NCBI GenBank assembly: GCA_951802425.1
Contig: OX637805.1
Span: forward strand, 372,001-436,000
Length of the DNA: 64,000 nucleotides
From: Clavaria fumosa
Lineage: Eukaryota; Basidiomycota; Agaricomycetes; Agaricales; Clavariaceae
Reading direction: 5' to 3'
Shown here: positions 36,834 through 46,798 of the stretch, piece by piece
How positions within the stretch are numbered: position 1 is the first letter of the stretch
Layout of the letters: every line of letters begins with the position of its first letter
The notes under the pieces: model-generated
What the model was told of the DNA's origin: nothing
What the model saw: only the letters and a program-made list of their open reading frames with translations
Database searches by the model: none
Made by a program: the position numbers and the translations under genes

Positions 36834-38412
36834 TTATACAGTAAATGACTCACCGAGAAGGAGCATCTGGAGAAGCTCCACCCCAGCCTTCACCTGGTCT
36901 GCCCCCCTCTCCATCATCTCCAGTGCTCTCTCCAAGGCCTTCCGCCTGGACACACCTGGTGCCATCTCCCACTCCTTTCCCTTTCGGCTGGGACCTGCCT
37001 CCACCTTCTTCCTCTTCGCCGGCGGCTCCTCCACCAGCTCCACGCTGTCATCATCTTCGATCTCGTCCTCCTCCTCCTCCTCCTCTGGCATCATCTCCTC
37101 GCGAACCGGTGCCCACGTCGCACCTCGCCTTGGCCTCTTGCTGCCGCTCGCCTCTGCCGCCTTCGGACCTGCTCTGCCACGTTAGCCAACACAGAGCTGA
37201 TAAAATCCTGACTTACCTCCGACCCCGGACAGCGGTGCCCTCTCCGACTTCATCCCTGAAATCTCACTCATTATTTACCCCACTACGGAAAGAATCCATT
37301 ACTACTTACCTCGTACAGCCGATACACTGCACGATACCTTATAAGTCCGGCACCACCGGCATGCTACCCCCTCCACTCTGTAGCACACGCGCCACTTCTG
37401 GGCGCACTCCTCGCAAGCCGGATCGTGTTCCTACTCATTAGATCAGACACCTAAAAACCTTCACACATTTTAATCGACCACTTACCTCATCTCCAGGCTG
37501 TTGCACAGCCTGGGACCTGATGTCCGCTCCCACTCCGGTCCTCCCTCGTCGTTGTTTCTCCGCTACACCCCTCGCAATCTCCACCCACACTGGCGTCGCT
37601 GTCATCCGCCTGCCTGCCCGATGCTCCAACACGGGGGGCGGCACCGCACTCACTGCTGCTGCCTCGATAACACCGATGGGCGTTACCCCGTCAGTTCCCC
37701 ACACCGTCCGATCTCCGCTCTGCCCGCCTTCCACAGCCCCAGTCGTGCCGACGGTGCCCGCCTTCGGATCCGTTTCCCCGTTTGCGCCCAACTCCACCGC
37801 CTCCATCAGATCCGTCGCAGTCGTGGCCACTGCCGCTGCATCGGCGGCCGGCGCAACTGTTATTGGTGTTGTTGTTGTTGCTGCTGCTGCACCCCCCTCT
37901 CCCTCTTCCTCGTTGTCCTCACTCCTGACAATCCGACATGCCCGGGCAAGTCACGCCCTCTTCTCGGCAGCTCTCGCCGCCTCCATCCTCCTCTCCCCTG
38001 CCTCCGCCTCCGCTGTGGCCCGCTCGATGGCCGCCCTCTCCTCGCTCGTGCGCTGTTTATCGGCTTCGGCCTCCTCCTGTTTTCTCGCCTGCTCGGTGGT
38101 CCATTCATCCCCGCAGAGCCTTCGCCACTTCTTGAGCCTTTGCGCAATGAGGACGAGTCCCTCATCCACTTCCACATCATTGTCAATTGTGGCAACGTAA
38201 CCAGCAAGAAAATCATTCTAAAACCCTGTCAGTGTGATGTGAAAAAGAATGAAAAAGACACTATGCACAGCATCGCCCCCGTACATCTGCACCCATTCCG
38301 CATATTCACCATCCTGCCCCTGCTCCAGCAATTGTTCACCCGGCGCCATGGTCCGTGCCTCTATCATCGCCTGGACCGCGTTTTGGAAGATGAGGGAGTC
38401 AAAGTTTTCCAT
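36834..38412 (-). pseudogene. Retroelement-associated coiled-coil / Cys-rich (Zn-binding-like) protein with one nonsense codon
   Basis: The minus-strand gene starts at ATG 38412 (MENFDSLIFQNAVQAMIEAR, then QLLEQGQDGEYAEWVQMYGG). An intron at 38268-38218 (GTGCAT to TTTTAG) follows. Exon 2 has a long charged helix (EERAAIERATAEAEAGERRM). The frame meets TGA at 37953-37951 but is open again for about 150 codons beyond it. A further exon near 37,435-37,310 gives a double-Cys block (PACEECAQKWRVCYR; CRWCRTYKVSC), and the last exon (about 37,170-36,834) is acidic with a nuclear-signal-like KRKK. Similar proteins of this order are common near LTR elements in Agaricomycetes, and I take it as a cargo or gag-like gene of such an element. 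Function is unknown. It is convergent to the integrase frame. Confidence 0.6.
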
Positions 38413-39485
38413 TGTTGAAGAGTTGACGCGTCATTACTGTTGGAGGAAAGCACAAGTGCATGTTTGGACCTATGTGCACCCACACAACGCGTACTTTACA
38501 ATCAACAAACGGTTATTTGGCCTTGTTTGGTTGCAACCGAGGGCGGTTGCATTTTCAGCCCCCGGGAGAATGACATGCAGTTTAGACAAGGAAACACGAC
38601 AGATATTGACTATCCAGATATTTCGGGACCTAAGGCATTTACGTCCAATATGATCCGATAACAATCCGACACCATCCGATGACATTCGAAAACATCCGAT
38701 ACTTATCTGACATCAGACTCTCCGGTCTCCGATTCCCCGTGATGATCACAGCCCACAGGTCACACACACTGCCTACACCCCTCTATTTCATCACTCCAGC
38801 ATGGTCAGCACTCGACATACTCACTATTCCATTCCCCTTCCTCTATTTCATATACATGCTGTAAATTTCATATTGTGATCCCTTTCAACCATCCAATCAT
38901 TTAAAATGTTTCAAACCCCTTGCAGTACTTTGCCCATTGTTCCTAGTACTCCTTTGCTGTACCAACCTCACTTTCCTTCATTTTACGAGCGGTCCGGACA
39001 TATGCTAGTTATCGGACATTTCATCCCTCCGAACCGCATGACTCACTTATGAATTATGGCCCTTATATGACCTTGTACATGATACCGCATTGCCTTCTGT
39101 AGCTTCCAGAGATTTCCGTAGGATTGGATTTGCTGTACTTAGAAAAATGTACATAAGTATGTACCGGACTCTATGGAATTCCAGCTTTTTGAATGCCCAC
39201 ATTGTGCTGTGACCTTTAACAGGCTCATCCCTCGTCATACACATTGATCTGCTGGCCTTCATTGTCGCCAGCCCCTCGAACTCTCGATCCAAAAATCGGA
39301 CTCTATTGGATCTGATACCGAATACTCCAGACAACATATATTTTCATTCTCTGGACTTTTTGCACTCAACCTCTACACCCTCCAAGGTTCTGTCTAGTGT
39401 CTCTGTCATGTAACAAGACCCCCTGAAGAACCCAGCCACAAACATCTATTTGCAGCCAACACCTGTACAGCCTACTACACCGCCT

Positions 39486-40106
39486 AAGGTCACCTGCATC
39501 ACTACCATCACCCATGTGATCGCTCCTATGGCCTCATGACCTTAACACTCAAACACGCCACCAATGGTCAGCTGTATATACCTTTCAAATATGCTCCCCT
39601 TCCTCTCCTCAGTCGTCTATAACTACATTACATATGATCCGAGAATCCCCCCATAGTTATAGTTATGTATATACTTATTTAACCAGGTCACGACCTGTGA
39701 CTGGTCATGCTCGCGACCTTACCCATGCGTTCCTAACCCCTTGCGACCTTAGTAGAGCACGCACATAGTTACTATATGACTAAACATACCCCGCACTACT
39801 ACAGTTCTGTTGCCTGGTGACCTCTGTACTTTTCCTTTTCCATTATACTCTTCTGTATGCACATATATAAGTCTCGCATGTACTTCTCATACTGTAGACT
39901 TGATATTGACACACTTTTGGTTTAAGCTTGAGGCCACAATGCCCTTTGAGCTTGGAACCATCATGATTGATAGGTCTTGTCTCTACTGGTAACCTCAAGA
40001 TTGCCAAGACACCTCTGCTCTATTCTAATTTGTTCTCCATGCTTGTATAAACTCGCACACTTAAGTATTCTCTCTTATTTGTCTTGGTACTGATTCCTCA
40101 AATCTG
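39486..40106 (-). repeat. LTR-like repeat, copy 1
   Basis: This 600-bp stretch repeats at 40,480-41,070 in the same orientation, with about one difference in six to eight bases. Landmarks are CCAATGGTCAGCTGTATA, CCCCATAGTTATAGTTATGT, CTTAGTAGA, GTTTAAGCTTGAGGC and TGCCCTTTGAGCTTGGAACC. The reverse complement of its right-hand part also occurs at 29.2-29.7 kb. It likely represents a diverged LTR or its fused internal end. No protein coding. Confidence 0.6.
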
Positions 40107-41070
40107 TCAGGACCCATTCATTTTTCCCCTACCCAAGCCAACTATACTGACTCCTACAAACCTCCCGACGGCCCTCTACCACCTCACGAGTCCCTCTACA
40201 CACTTCCGAAACCGGTTGTCCCCTTCCGGAAGCCTCCCCAATCTCCCCCATGCTTACACAACACTCGCGACACCTCTTACTACCTCACACCATGCGCATA
40301 TTCCGCCCGGACCCACCAATTCCATGCGCAGCATGTCATTGTGCACCCTCTTCAGCTGGCATGTGACTTGCCACTCGGCACCCCTGGCGCTACCACTACC
40401 AGCACTAATATGTTACCAGTGTTATGACCGTTACCCGTGTTACCAGCATTACCCACATGACCTCCCATTCAAGGTCACCTGCATCACTACCATCACCCAT
40501 GTGACCACTCCTATGACCTCACAACCTTAACACTCAAATGCGCTGCCAATGGTCAGCTGTATACACCTTTCAATTATGCCTTCCTTCTCGTCCCCAGTAA
40601 TCTATAACTATGCTAGTTATGATCCGAAGACTCCCCCATAGTTATAGTTATGTATATGATTATTTAACCAGGTTGCGACCTTACCTATGCGTTCTTAACC
40701 CCTCGTGACCTTAGTAGAACACGCGCCTAGTTACTTTACGACTAAACATACCCCGTTCTACTATAGTCTTGTCGCTTGGCGACCTCTGTACTTTTCCTCT
40801 TTTGTTATACTCTACTGTATGCACGTATATAAGTCTCACATGTACTTCTCATATGCTAGACTTGATATTGACGCATTTTGGTTTAAGCTTGAGGCATGAT
40901 GCCCTTTGAGCTTGGAACCATCACGATTGATAGGTCTTGTCTCGCTTGGTGACCTCAACAACACCAAGACCACTCTGCTTCTCTCTACTTTTGTCCTCCA
41001 TGCTTGTACAACTCACGCACCTAAGTATTTCCTTTACTTCGTCTTGGTACTGACTTCTTCAAACCCTACA
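40106..41070 (-). repeat. LTR-like repeat, copy 2, beginning with TGTCAGGACC
   Basis: It starts with TGTCAGGACC and includes TACCAGCATTACCCACATGA and then the same landmarks as copy 1. The reverse complement of 40,106-40,690 matches the CpG-poor LTR-like copy at 29,157-29,722. Directly adjoining copies in one orientation suggest a nested or tandem LTR arrangement on the minus strand. No tRNA primer site is evident here. Confidence 0.55.
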
Positions 41071-41076
41071 GGTTCT

Positions 41077-41970
41077 CCTGTCAGTTGGCAAAGTCATCGC
41101 CTTCACCGACACACTTCTTAAACACTGTCACGACTACCTGCGACTCTTCCAACATTGTCTCTTTCCTTCACCTCGTCTTTTTCTCTCTTACGCTTCGTCA
41201 GTCAACTTCGCGACCTTCTCAGCATCACCTATTTCTCCCACCTCGTCTATTCCTTTCTTCACGCTTCGTTGGTCAACTTTGCGACCTTCTCAGTGTTACC
41301 CATTTCTCTCAACTTGTCTTTTTCCCTCTCTACACTTTGTCTACTGACTTCGTGACCTTCTCAGCGATGTCTCCCCTTTCTCTACTTGTCTCTCTTTATT
41401 CTCACATCTTCTCAGACATCCTCACGACCTTCTGGGACCAAGCATTATTGACTGTGCTCAACAGTTGATTGGTCTTAGCAAGTTTCCAGGATCAGTCACC
41501 AACAAGTCGACCTCCAGTATTATTTATGAGATGGGACAGGCCCTAACAGAATCCCATAGATTCTCTCGTCAGTTGGTAAAGTCATTGCCTTCACCAACAC
41601 ACCTCTCAACATTGTCGCGACTACCCACGACTCTCTCAACATCATCTATTTCTCCCTCCTTGTCTATTTCTTTCTTCACACTTTGTTGGTTGACTTCACA
41701 ACCTTCTCAGCATTATCCCTTTCTCTCAAATTGTCTTTTTCCCTCTCTACACTTCGTCTTCTGACTTCACAACCTTCTCAGCAACATCTCCCTCCTCTCT
41801 ACTTGTCTCTCCTCATTCTCACATCTTCTCAGACGTCTTTGTGACCTTCCAGGACTGAGCATTCTCGACTGTGCTCAACAGTTGACTGGTCTTAGTGAGT
41901 TTCCAGGATCGGTCACCAACAAGTTGACTTCTGACATTACTTACAAGATGGGACAGGCCCTAACATTACT
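41077..41970 (+). repeat. Tandem duplication of a 400-490 bp unit with internal CTTCTCAG repeats
   Basis: Two units (about 41,077-41,554 and 41,571-41,970) each run from a CTCCTGTCAGTTGG / CTCTCGTCAGTTGG start to AGATGGGACAGGCCCTAACA. Within each unit, a 60-75 bp motif ending GACTTCGTGACCTTCTCAGC recurs three to four times. Long open frames here are pyrimidine-rich artefacts (Ser/Leu/Phe). No gene. Confidence 0.65.
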
Positions 41971-41989
41971 TTCTGTTCACATATGATAT

Positions 41990-42310
41990 GTTTGTTCCAG
42001 TACTAGCATGCATATTGTATGCATACATATGCTTGCTGATACATATTGCATCCATATGAAATGTGTGCAAGGGTTGTGTGTATTATACATATGATATGTA
42101 AGATATAGTGTTCATACACATATTGTACATGTACAATATGTGTACAAACACTATGTCATACATATCATATACACATAATATATGTACAGCCCTTGGTATA
42201 ATTTTTGGATGCATGCAATATGCATCAGCTAGCATGAGTACACATATTGTACACATGATATGCAAACTCAGGCTCACTGACATGTATCATATACATGTGC
42301 AATGTGTCAG
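41990..42310. repeat. Imperfect AT-rich palindrome (foldback)
   Basis: Around ACACATATTGTACATGTACAATATGTGT (centre about 42,131), sequence on each side is complementary at a distance: the TGATACATATTGCATCCAT arm (about 42,035) pairs with ATGCATGCAATATGCATCA (about 42,210), and CAAGGGTTGTG with the complement near 42,190. Arms are about 130-150 bp. Possibly a decayed MITE or an extruding hairpin. No coding. Confidence 0.6.
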
Positions 42311-42661
42311 CAAGCCAACATCTATTGAGTTTGGTGCTTCATTCTATGAGATAAAACAATCCAAGAATTATTTTAAACAGATCATCCAAGGCAGAACCTT
42401 TAATTTTGGCCTCAATGAATTTATATTACACCACCAATGCTTGCAATAAAATATTGAGGCAAGATTTCAAAATTTCATCTTGGACAATCTGCTCAAATTA
42501 AATCTTTGGTCATTTTGTGTCACTAAAACTAAGCTTCAAAATGCTTGTGGAAGCCTATGACCTCCTTGCAACTTTTGGGTCACTTGTTGTGCCAGGCAGA
42601 GACGTCGCTGATGTAAGCGACACACAGCTTTACTGTAATGGGATTGCCAGTCCCCATACTA

Positions 42662-43064
42662 CTGTACCATTTCGACCACATGTTCGTCACGCGTCACGCG
42701 GACCTCTGAACTGAACACAAACTGCGTGACTGTCACGCAATATTTTCGTAGATGAACTTGGAGGCGTGACTAATTTCAATGAGCCTCGAAGTCATTATTG
42801 TACCTACTGCTTTTCAATTTACGCCTTTGCCCTCTCCCCCCTTCTTGTATCTCTTCTAGTTGTTTAACAATTGCTGCGATACTCAACTGCTGAGCCTCCT
42901 CCACCTCCTCTGCCACATCCTCTGCAAATTTAAAATCTGCTTGTTGACTGGCTTGAACTTGTTTCAACCCTGGTCACACATCATGTTGAGCTCTGAACTC
43001 CGAGTGGATGCGTGACCACCTGCTTATGTAAGTGTGGCGTGAACATGTGGTCGAAATGATACAG
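42662..43064. mobile_element. 403-bp MITE, TA target duplication (Tc1/mariner type)
   Basis: The left terminus CTGTACCATTTCGACCACATGTTC (42,662 on) and the right terminus (ending 43,064) are inverted repeats with one mismatch in the first 24 bases. The element is flanked by TA on both sides (42,660-42,661 and 43,065-43,066), as expected for Tc1/mariner-type insertion. The inside is not a transposase; the short minus-strand frame at 42,967-42,776 is Gln/Glu-rich with no known domain. The right TA overlaps the start codon of the next gene. Confidence 0.85.
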
Positions 43065-43065
43065 T

Positions 43066-44581
43066 ATGTCGTTGCTCACAAAATCTGGTCACATCTCGGT
43101 CAAGCCGTTTGCAAAAGTCCCAGCCCTGGGTGACCTTCCTGGAATTCAGCCCGCAGAGGGTTCAGTCTCGAATGTTTCCTCCAGACGCAGAACTGATGGT
43201 GGCGTCGATCTTGCTGAAGGTTGCATAATAACGAGAAGCATCAAATATACACATCAACTGGCTCATTGGGTCAATGCTGTTCGCAACGGAGATCCAACTG
43301 AAATTGTAAGCGGCGCTTCTAGGGTGCTATTAGTCTCGGCCACTAAGTGTTCTGAAGGAGGACTTGCTTGAAAATACGCTACGTATCATTCCATACAGAC
43401 ACTTCACGCTGGATGATTCGTCCAATCTTGCTTTTCGTGAGTGCGATTGTTTCATTTTCTGAACCGATGAGACTGAATTTGTGCAGTTGAAGCTTTTGTC
43501 CACACATCTCTCGACCTATATGCTTTCATTGCGGTCACGCCCTCGTTCTCGACACTGGACGGACTCATTACAATGGTCAAGTCAGATAATGATCGGCGGC
43601 AGAGACAACTTGATAATTCGGGCCTTGATCCCAACCGTTCACTCGACGTGAGTCCGTCTTATAAATGCTATTGTGATGGTGGTGGAAACGTTCCACATGA
43701 CAGTTCTCCATAACGAGCTTCAAGGATCCAGAGTACGAGCTAGTCGCTTTACATCCCGAACATTTCCTTCCGTTCGACAACGTGCTTCTTGTCTACGATC
43801 CAGTAACAAAGACCCGCAAGATGTATGTCGCAGCTCGTGACCGGGTCCTGCGCGAGTCACCTGAGCCGAATAGTACTCCCTTGCCGCCTTTTCGCCACAT
43901 TGGGGAAAAACGTGAACAACCTAACCATTTGAACGTTTTCCTCGTTGCCCTGAATGCAGAGATTAAATTCCGGCGTTATTTTGAGATGGTTCGACGCGAT
44001 CCTCCCGCAGTGCCTCTCCCGGATCATGTTCTCAACCTCATGCATCGTACAACGGAACTAATTGAATTGGTGTACTGGGAGCCTGTGCCAACGAAGGGTT
44101 CACACGGGGAGAAGGTATTAGCACAAATAATTGCTCACAGGCGGCGAAATCCGGCACGATTCGCAAGGCGAAATCCCGAGAAGACCATGGAGAGAGGTTC
44201 CGGTGACGAATCGGACATGGACGTGGTCAAGGATACGCTGACTTCGAGTGGTGATCGTGCTACGTCGAAAGCGTACCGGGGGACACCATGGCCTGAAGAT
44301 GCGGACATAGAAACGCGGATGGCTATTGGTAGATCGTTGATGAGTGGCCACGGTCTGTTTCTCTTCTCTTTCATTTTCACGTTCACTTAATATGAGTTTG
44401 CCAAGACCGAGATTATGATCCAGAATTATTTGAAGGTGCATACGCACTCGGTAACGATGGCCGTATGTACCTTCTTCCTTTTTGTCCCAAATTTCTCACT
44501 GTTGTCACCACACAGCACATCCATATTCTGTCCTGGCAACTGTCGACACCTGGAATGCTGATGTTCATTCCCGAGACGTGA
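43066..44581 (+). CDS. Agaricomycete multi-copy family protein with HNH-like N-terminal motif (function unknown)
   Basis: I place five exons: 43066-43305, 43358-43436, 43487-43647, 43704-44352 and 44406-44581 (434 aa, in phase). It starts MSLLTKSGHISVKPFAKVPA, then GCIITRSIKYTHQLAHWVNA, which has the C-x-(V/I)T-x-AH spacing of HNH_2-like domains without a full metal site. Middle motifs are HTSLDLYAFIAVTPSFSTLD, YELVALHPEHFLPFDNVLLV and HLNVFLVALNAEIKFRRYFE. The C-terminus is charged and acidic. I know this pattern from large paralogous families in mushrooms, but not a function. All frames are open. The ATG at 43,066 is formed at the MITE's TA duplication, so the natural promoter has been displaced by about 400 bp. 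An upstream exon cannot be excluded. Confidence 0.6.
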
Positions 44582-44907
44582 GCCGAGGAGTCATTGCTTG
44601 ATGTCCAGAAAAGGCAGATTTTACCGTTTTCACGGCTGTCGAACACAACCATGAACATCATCATTCTTTATATCGTGTATTATCACATCCCCAACGCTTG
44701 AAATACTAAAGAGCTATTTCTGGTACAGTGTGCTGACATAAATGCTTGAAATACCACCACTAGTTATTCAGAGATGCGAAGAAAAAAATTAGAAGTGTTA
44801 ATAGCCAGTGGAGAGTGTCGCAGGTCTTCAGGCTGTCATTTGCACACTCGACTGGACACTCATTACGGAATCAACTTCTAACGCTGACTCGGGAGCAGTG
44901 CGCTCTG

Positions 44908-45925
44908 ATGCTCACCCATCAACAATCCACAGCAAATCTACTCATCGTCGTCTTCATCCACGGATGCGCGAGTGCAGGGCGGCCCAGCAAGCCGTTCGAA
45001 GCTGCACACACTGACTCGTCGCGCAGATTCAAGGGCACCGACACCACGTTCGGCAGAGCCTCCTGGGCTGCATCGCGGAATGCGTCATCTACCCTGCGTA
45101 TGAGGCGCGTACTCTCTCTCCTAGACTCTGGCTGCGCAGTCTCGTTCTAAAGGCCGCATTGGACGTATCAACAGACCAAAGGAGATCTAGTACGTCACTC
45201 CGCACCGTCTGGAGCCACGCGACGGTGCCCGAAGAGTCTTTCGGGCAGCAAACCGACTGAGGGGGGCTTAATATAGACGGAGGCCATTGCCCAGTTCGCG
45301 GACTGGCTCACGACACGGGTCGTCAACCGGGAGGTTGCGCACGGCGAGGGTGGTGGCGCAGGTAAGGCCCATGTCGTCCTTTGCGGACACAGGTAAGCAC
45401 AGCATGCATTGCATGCCCATTGCCCCCCCCCCCCCCCCCCCCCCGCGAATGTCGCACCTGTCCTCACCGACCCGCCATCCGCCCACTGCAGCATGGGCGG
45501 CCTGCTCGCCGCCGACGCCCTCATCGGGCCTCTGGCCCAAGGTCGTTGCCTCAAATACGTCGGCCATCTGTGGGACGAGACGGCACTGAGGTGGCGCGTC
45601 GAGCGGCTCGTCGGCGTCGAGAAGGAGCGCGGCGTGTTCAAAAGTTGAATTGCCTCGCAAGGTGTGTGTAGGAAAATAAGCGCGAAATCTTGACCCGCTG
45701 CTGCGCTAGTCTCTCCTGCTGTCACCCCCGCGGCAGCGCACCGAATGGACCTTCGTGCTGCTCCTGCCGCATGGATCCCCCTTTTCTACGCACTTCGTGC
45801 CGGCGTCTAACACTTTTGCATTGGACGAGATTCAGGCGCACAGGGGCATGTTCGGCGCCGCCACCAACGATGAGTACTACCGGTTCGAGACTCGCACGTG
45901 CAGCGAGACCTGGGCCACGCCATAA
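44908..45925 (+). pseudogene. Alpha/beta-hydrolase (DUF676-like lipase) gene, probably truncated at the 3' end
   Basis: The N-terminal strand LLIVVFIHG and FKGTDTTFG match DUF676-type serine hydrolases. A frame change then gives CVIYPAYEA, and after an intron comes AIAQFADWLTTRVVNREVAH and AGKAHVVLCGH. The nucleophile motif GHSMGG is completed by an intron (45,393-45,490) whose splice joins AG|C ATG GGC. The text continues LLAADALIGPL, HLWDETALRWRVERLVGVEK and, in a later exon, SNTFALDEIQAHRGMFGAAT then NDEYYR. After about 45,880 the reading frame runs into antisense NAA10 sequence and stops at 45,925, so the natural C-terminus is missing. A 22-base C run (45,423-45,444) sits in the intron. 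The start at 44,908 is the first ATG before the strand. Confidence 0.6.
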
Positions 45926-46426
45926 ATGGCTGCCATGGCCTCCTCTATGGCGGGGGGGCATCACGACCACGATCAGCGGAAGCGGGGGGCATGATGGAGG
46001 GAGCATCACACACGGCAATGCAGCAAGAGCTTCTTTGCAAGCCCGAGGTGCCGGTACGAGCGCAGGATGGCGACCGAGGTGACGTGCCCGTGTGGCGCCT
46101 CCTGCGTGGACTCCTCTTCCGTGGTGATCAGCGCAGCGCAAACACGGCGGGTGAGAACGGGAATGGGGCGCATGCACATCTTGGCGAGCACGTAGCCGAC
46201 GATGCGGCCCTTCTGGTCTTTGGCAACGTAGGAGAGTGACGGCCAGGTGAGCGCGTGGTACATGTCTACATGCGTGCAGTGGGTCAGTGGGTTAGTGTGT
46301 GGCGGGGTGAGGGGGGGGGGGGGGGAGTGATGCACAGAGCTTCATGGTGTAGTTCTCGAGTAGGCTCTGCTGGTTGCAGGCTTGCATGCCCAGGAGGTTG
46401 TCGATGCGCACGGGGTGGACGTTCAT
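45877..46426 (-). pseudogene. NAA10: NAA10/ARD1 N-terminal acetyltransferase copy, truncated at the C-terminus
   Basis: NAA10 is the catalytic subunit of the NatA complex, a GNAT enzyme that acetylates protein N-termini. Exons (minus): 46426-46336, 46265-46014 and 45944-45877, in phase (136 aa). The N-terminus VRIDNLLGMQACNQQSLLEN, then [28 protein letters not shown], the acetyl-CoA loop region [20 protein letters not shown] and VSLHVRVSNR are classic. The frame ends after SNR, where family members continue with AALHLY and a further segment; hydrolase sequence begins there. A 20-residue insert after LAKM may be a retained intron. The intron with a 15-base G/C run (46,311-46,325) lies after exon 1. 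It is unclear whether an intact NAA10 exists elsewhere. Confidence 0.75.
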
Positions 46427-46592
46427 CGGTGGTGGGGCATGGTGGTTGGTGGTGGTAGTGGTGGGGAGAGGTCGAGACTCAGAGGGATCGGTCGCGCCAC
46501 AGTGTCGCAACAGCAAATTATTTTTAGGTTTTTAATCTGTCCGTCATGGAGTTGATATGTTCATTCATGAGGGTAGTGTGGTGATAAATGCT

Positions 46593-46796
46593 CTATGGTG
46601 GTGCTAGAGACAGAACATGAGCAACACTCCTCCAGCACAAAGGAGTAGGCCTACTGGCAAAGACCTCATCCCAACTTGTTGGCAGATTCTTCAGGTGAGC
46701 AGCCCCTTTGGCGAGAAAGTTTCCAAAACATTCATGGGTGAGTTTATATAAATGATTGTCATCAGGGGGGGTCGGGTTCTCCTGTAATGCGAACAT
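46593..46796 (-). pseudogene. 3' part of an ORF split by two inverted low-complexity insertions
   Basis: Minus-strand codons MFALQENPTPPDDNHLYKLT and then HECFGNFLAKGAAHLKNLPT read to a TAG-type end at about 46,593. The frame enters directly from the left insertion. If 46,797-48,997 and 49,131-51,517 are removed, this joins in frame with 48,998-49,130 and 51,518-51,534 to give one open frame of 118 codons. The protein family is unknown to me. Confidence 0.55.
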
Positions 46797-46798
46797 GA

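Noticed and set aside
41085..41764. Open frames rich in Ser/Leu/Phe in the 41-kb region
   Set aside because: They follow the tandem pyrimidine-rich repeat and lack any motif.
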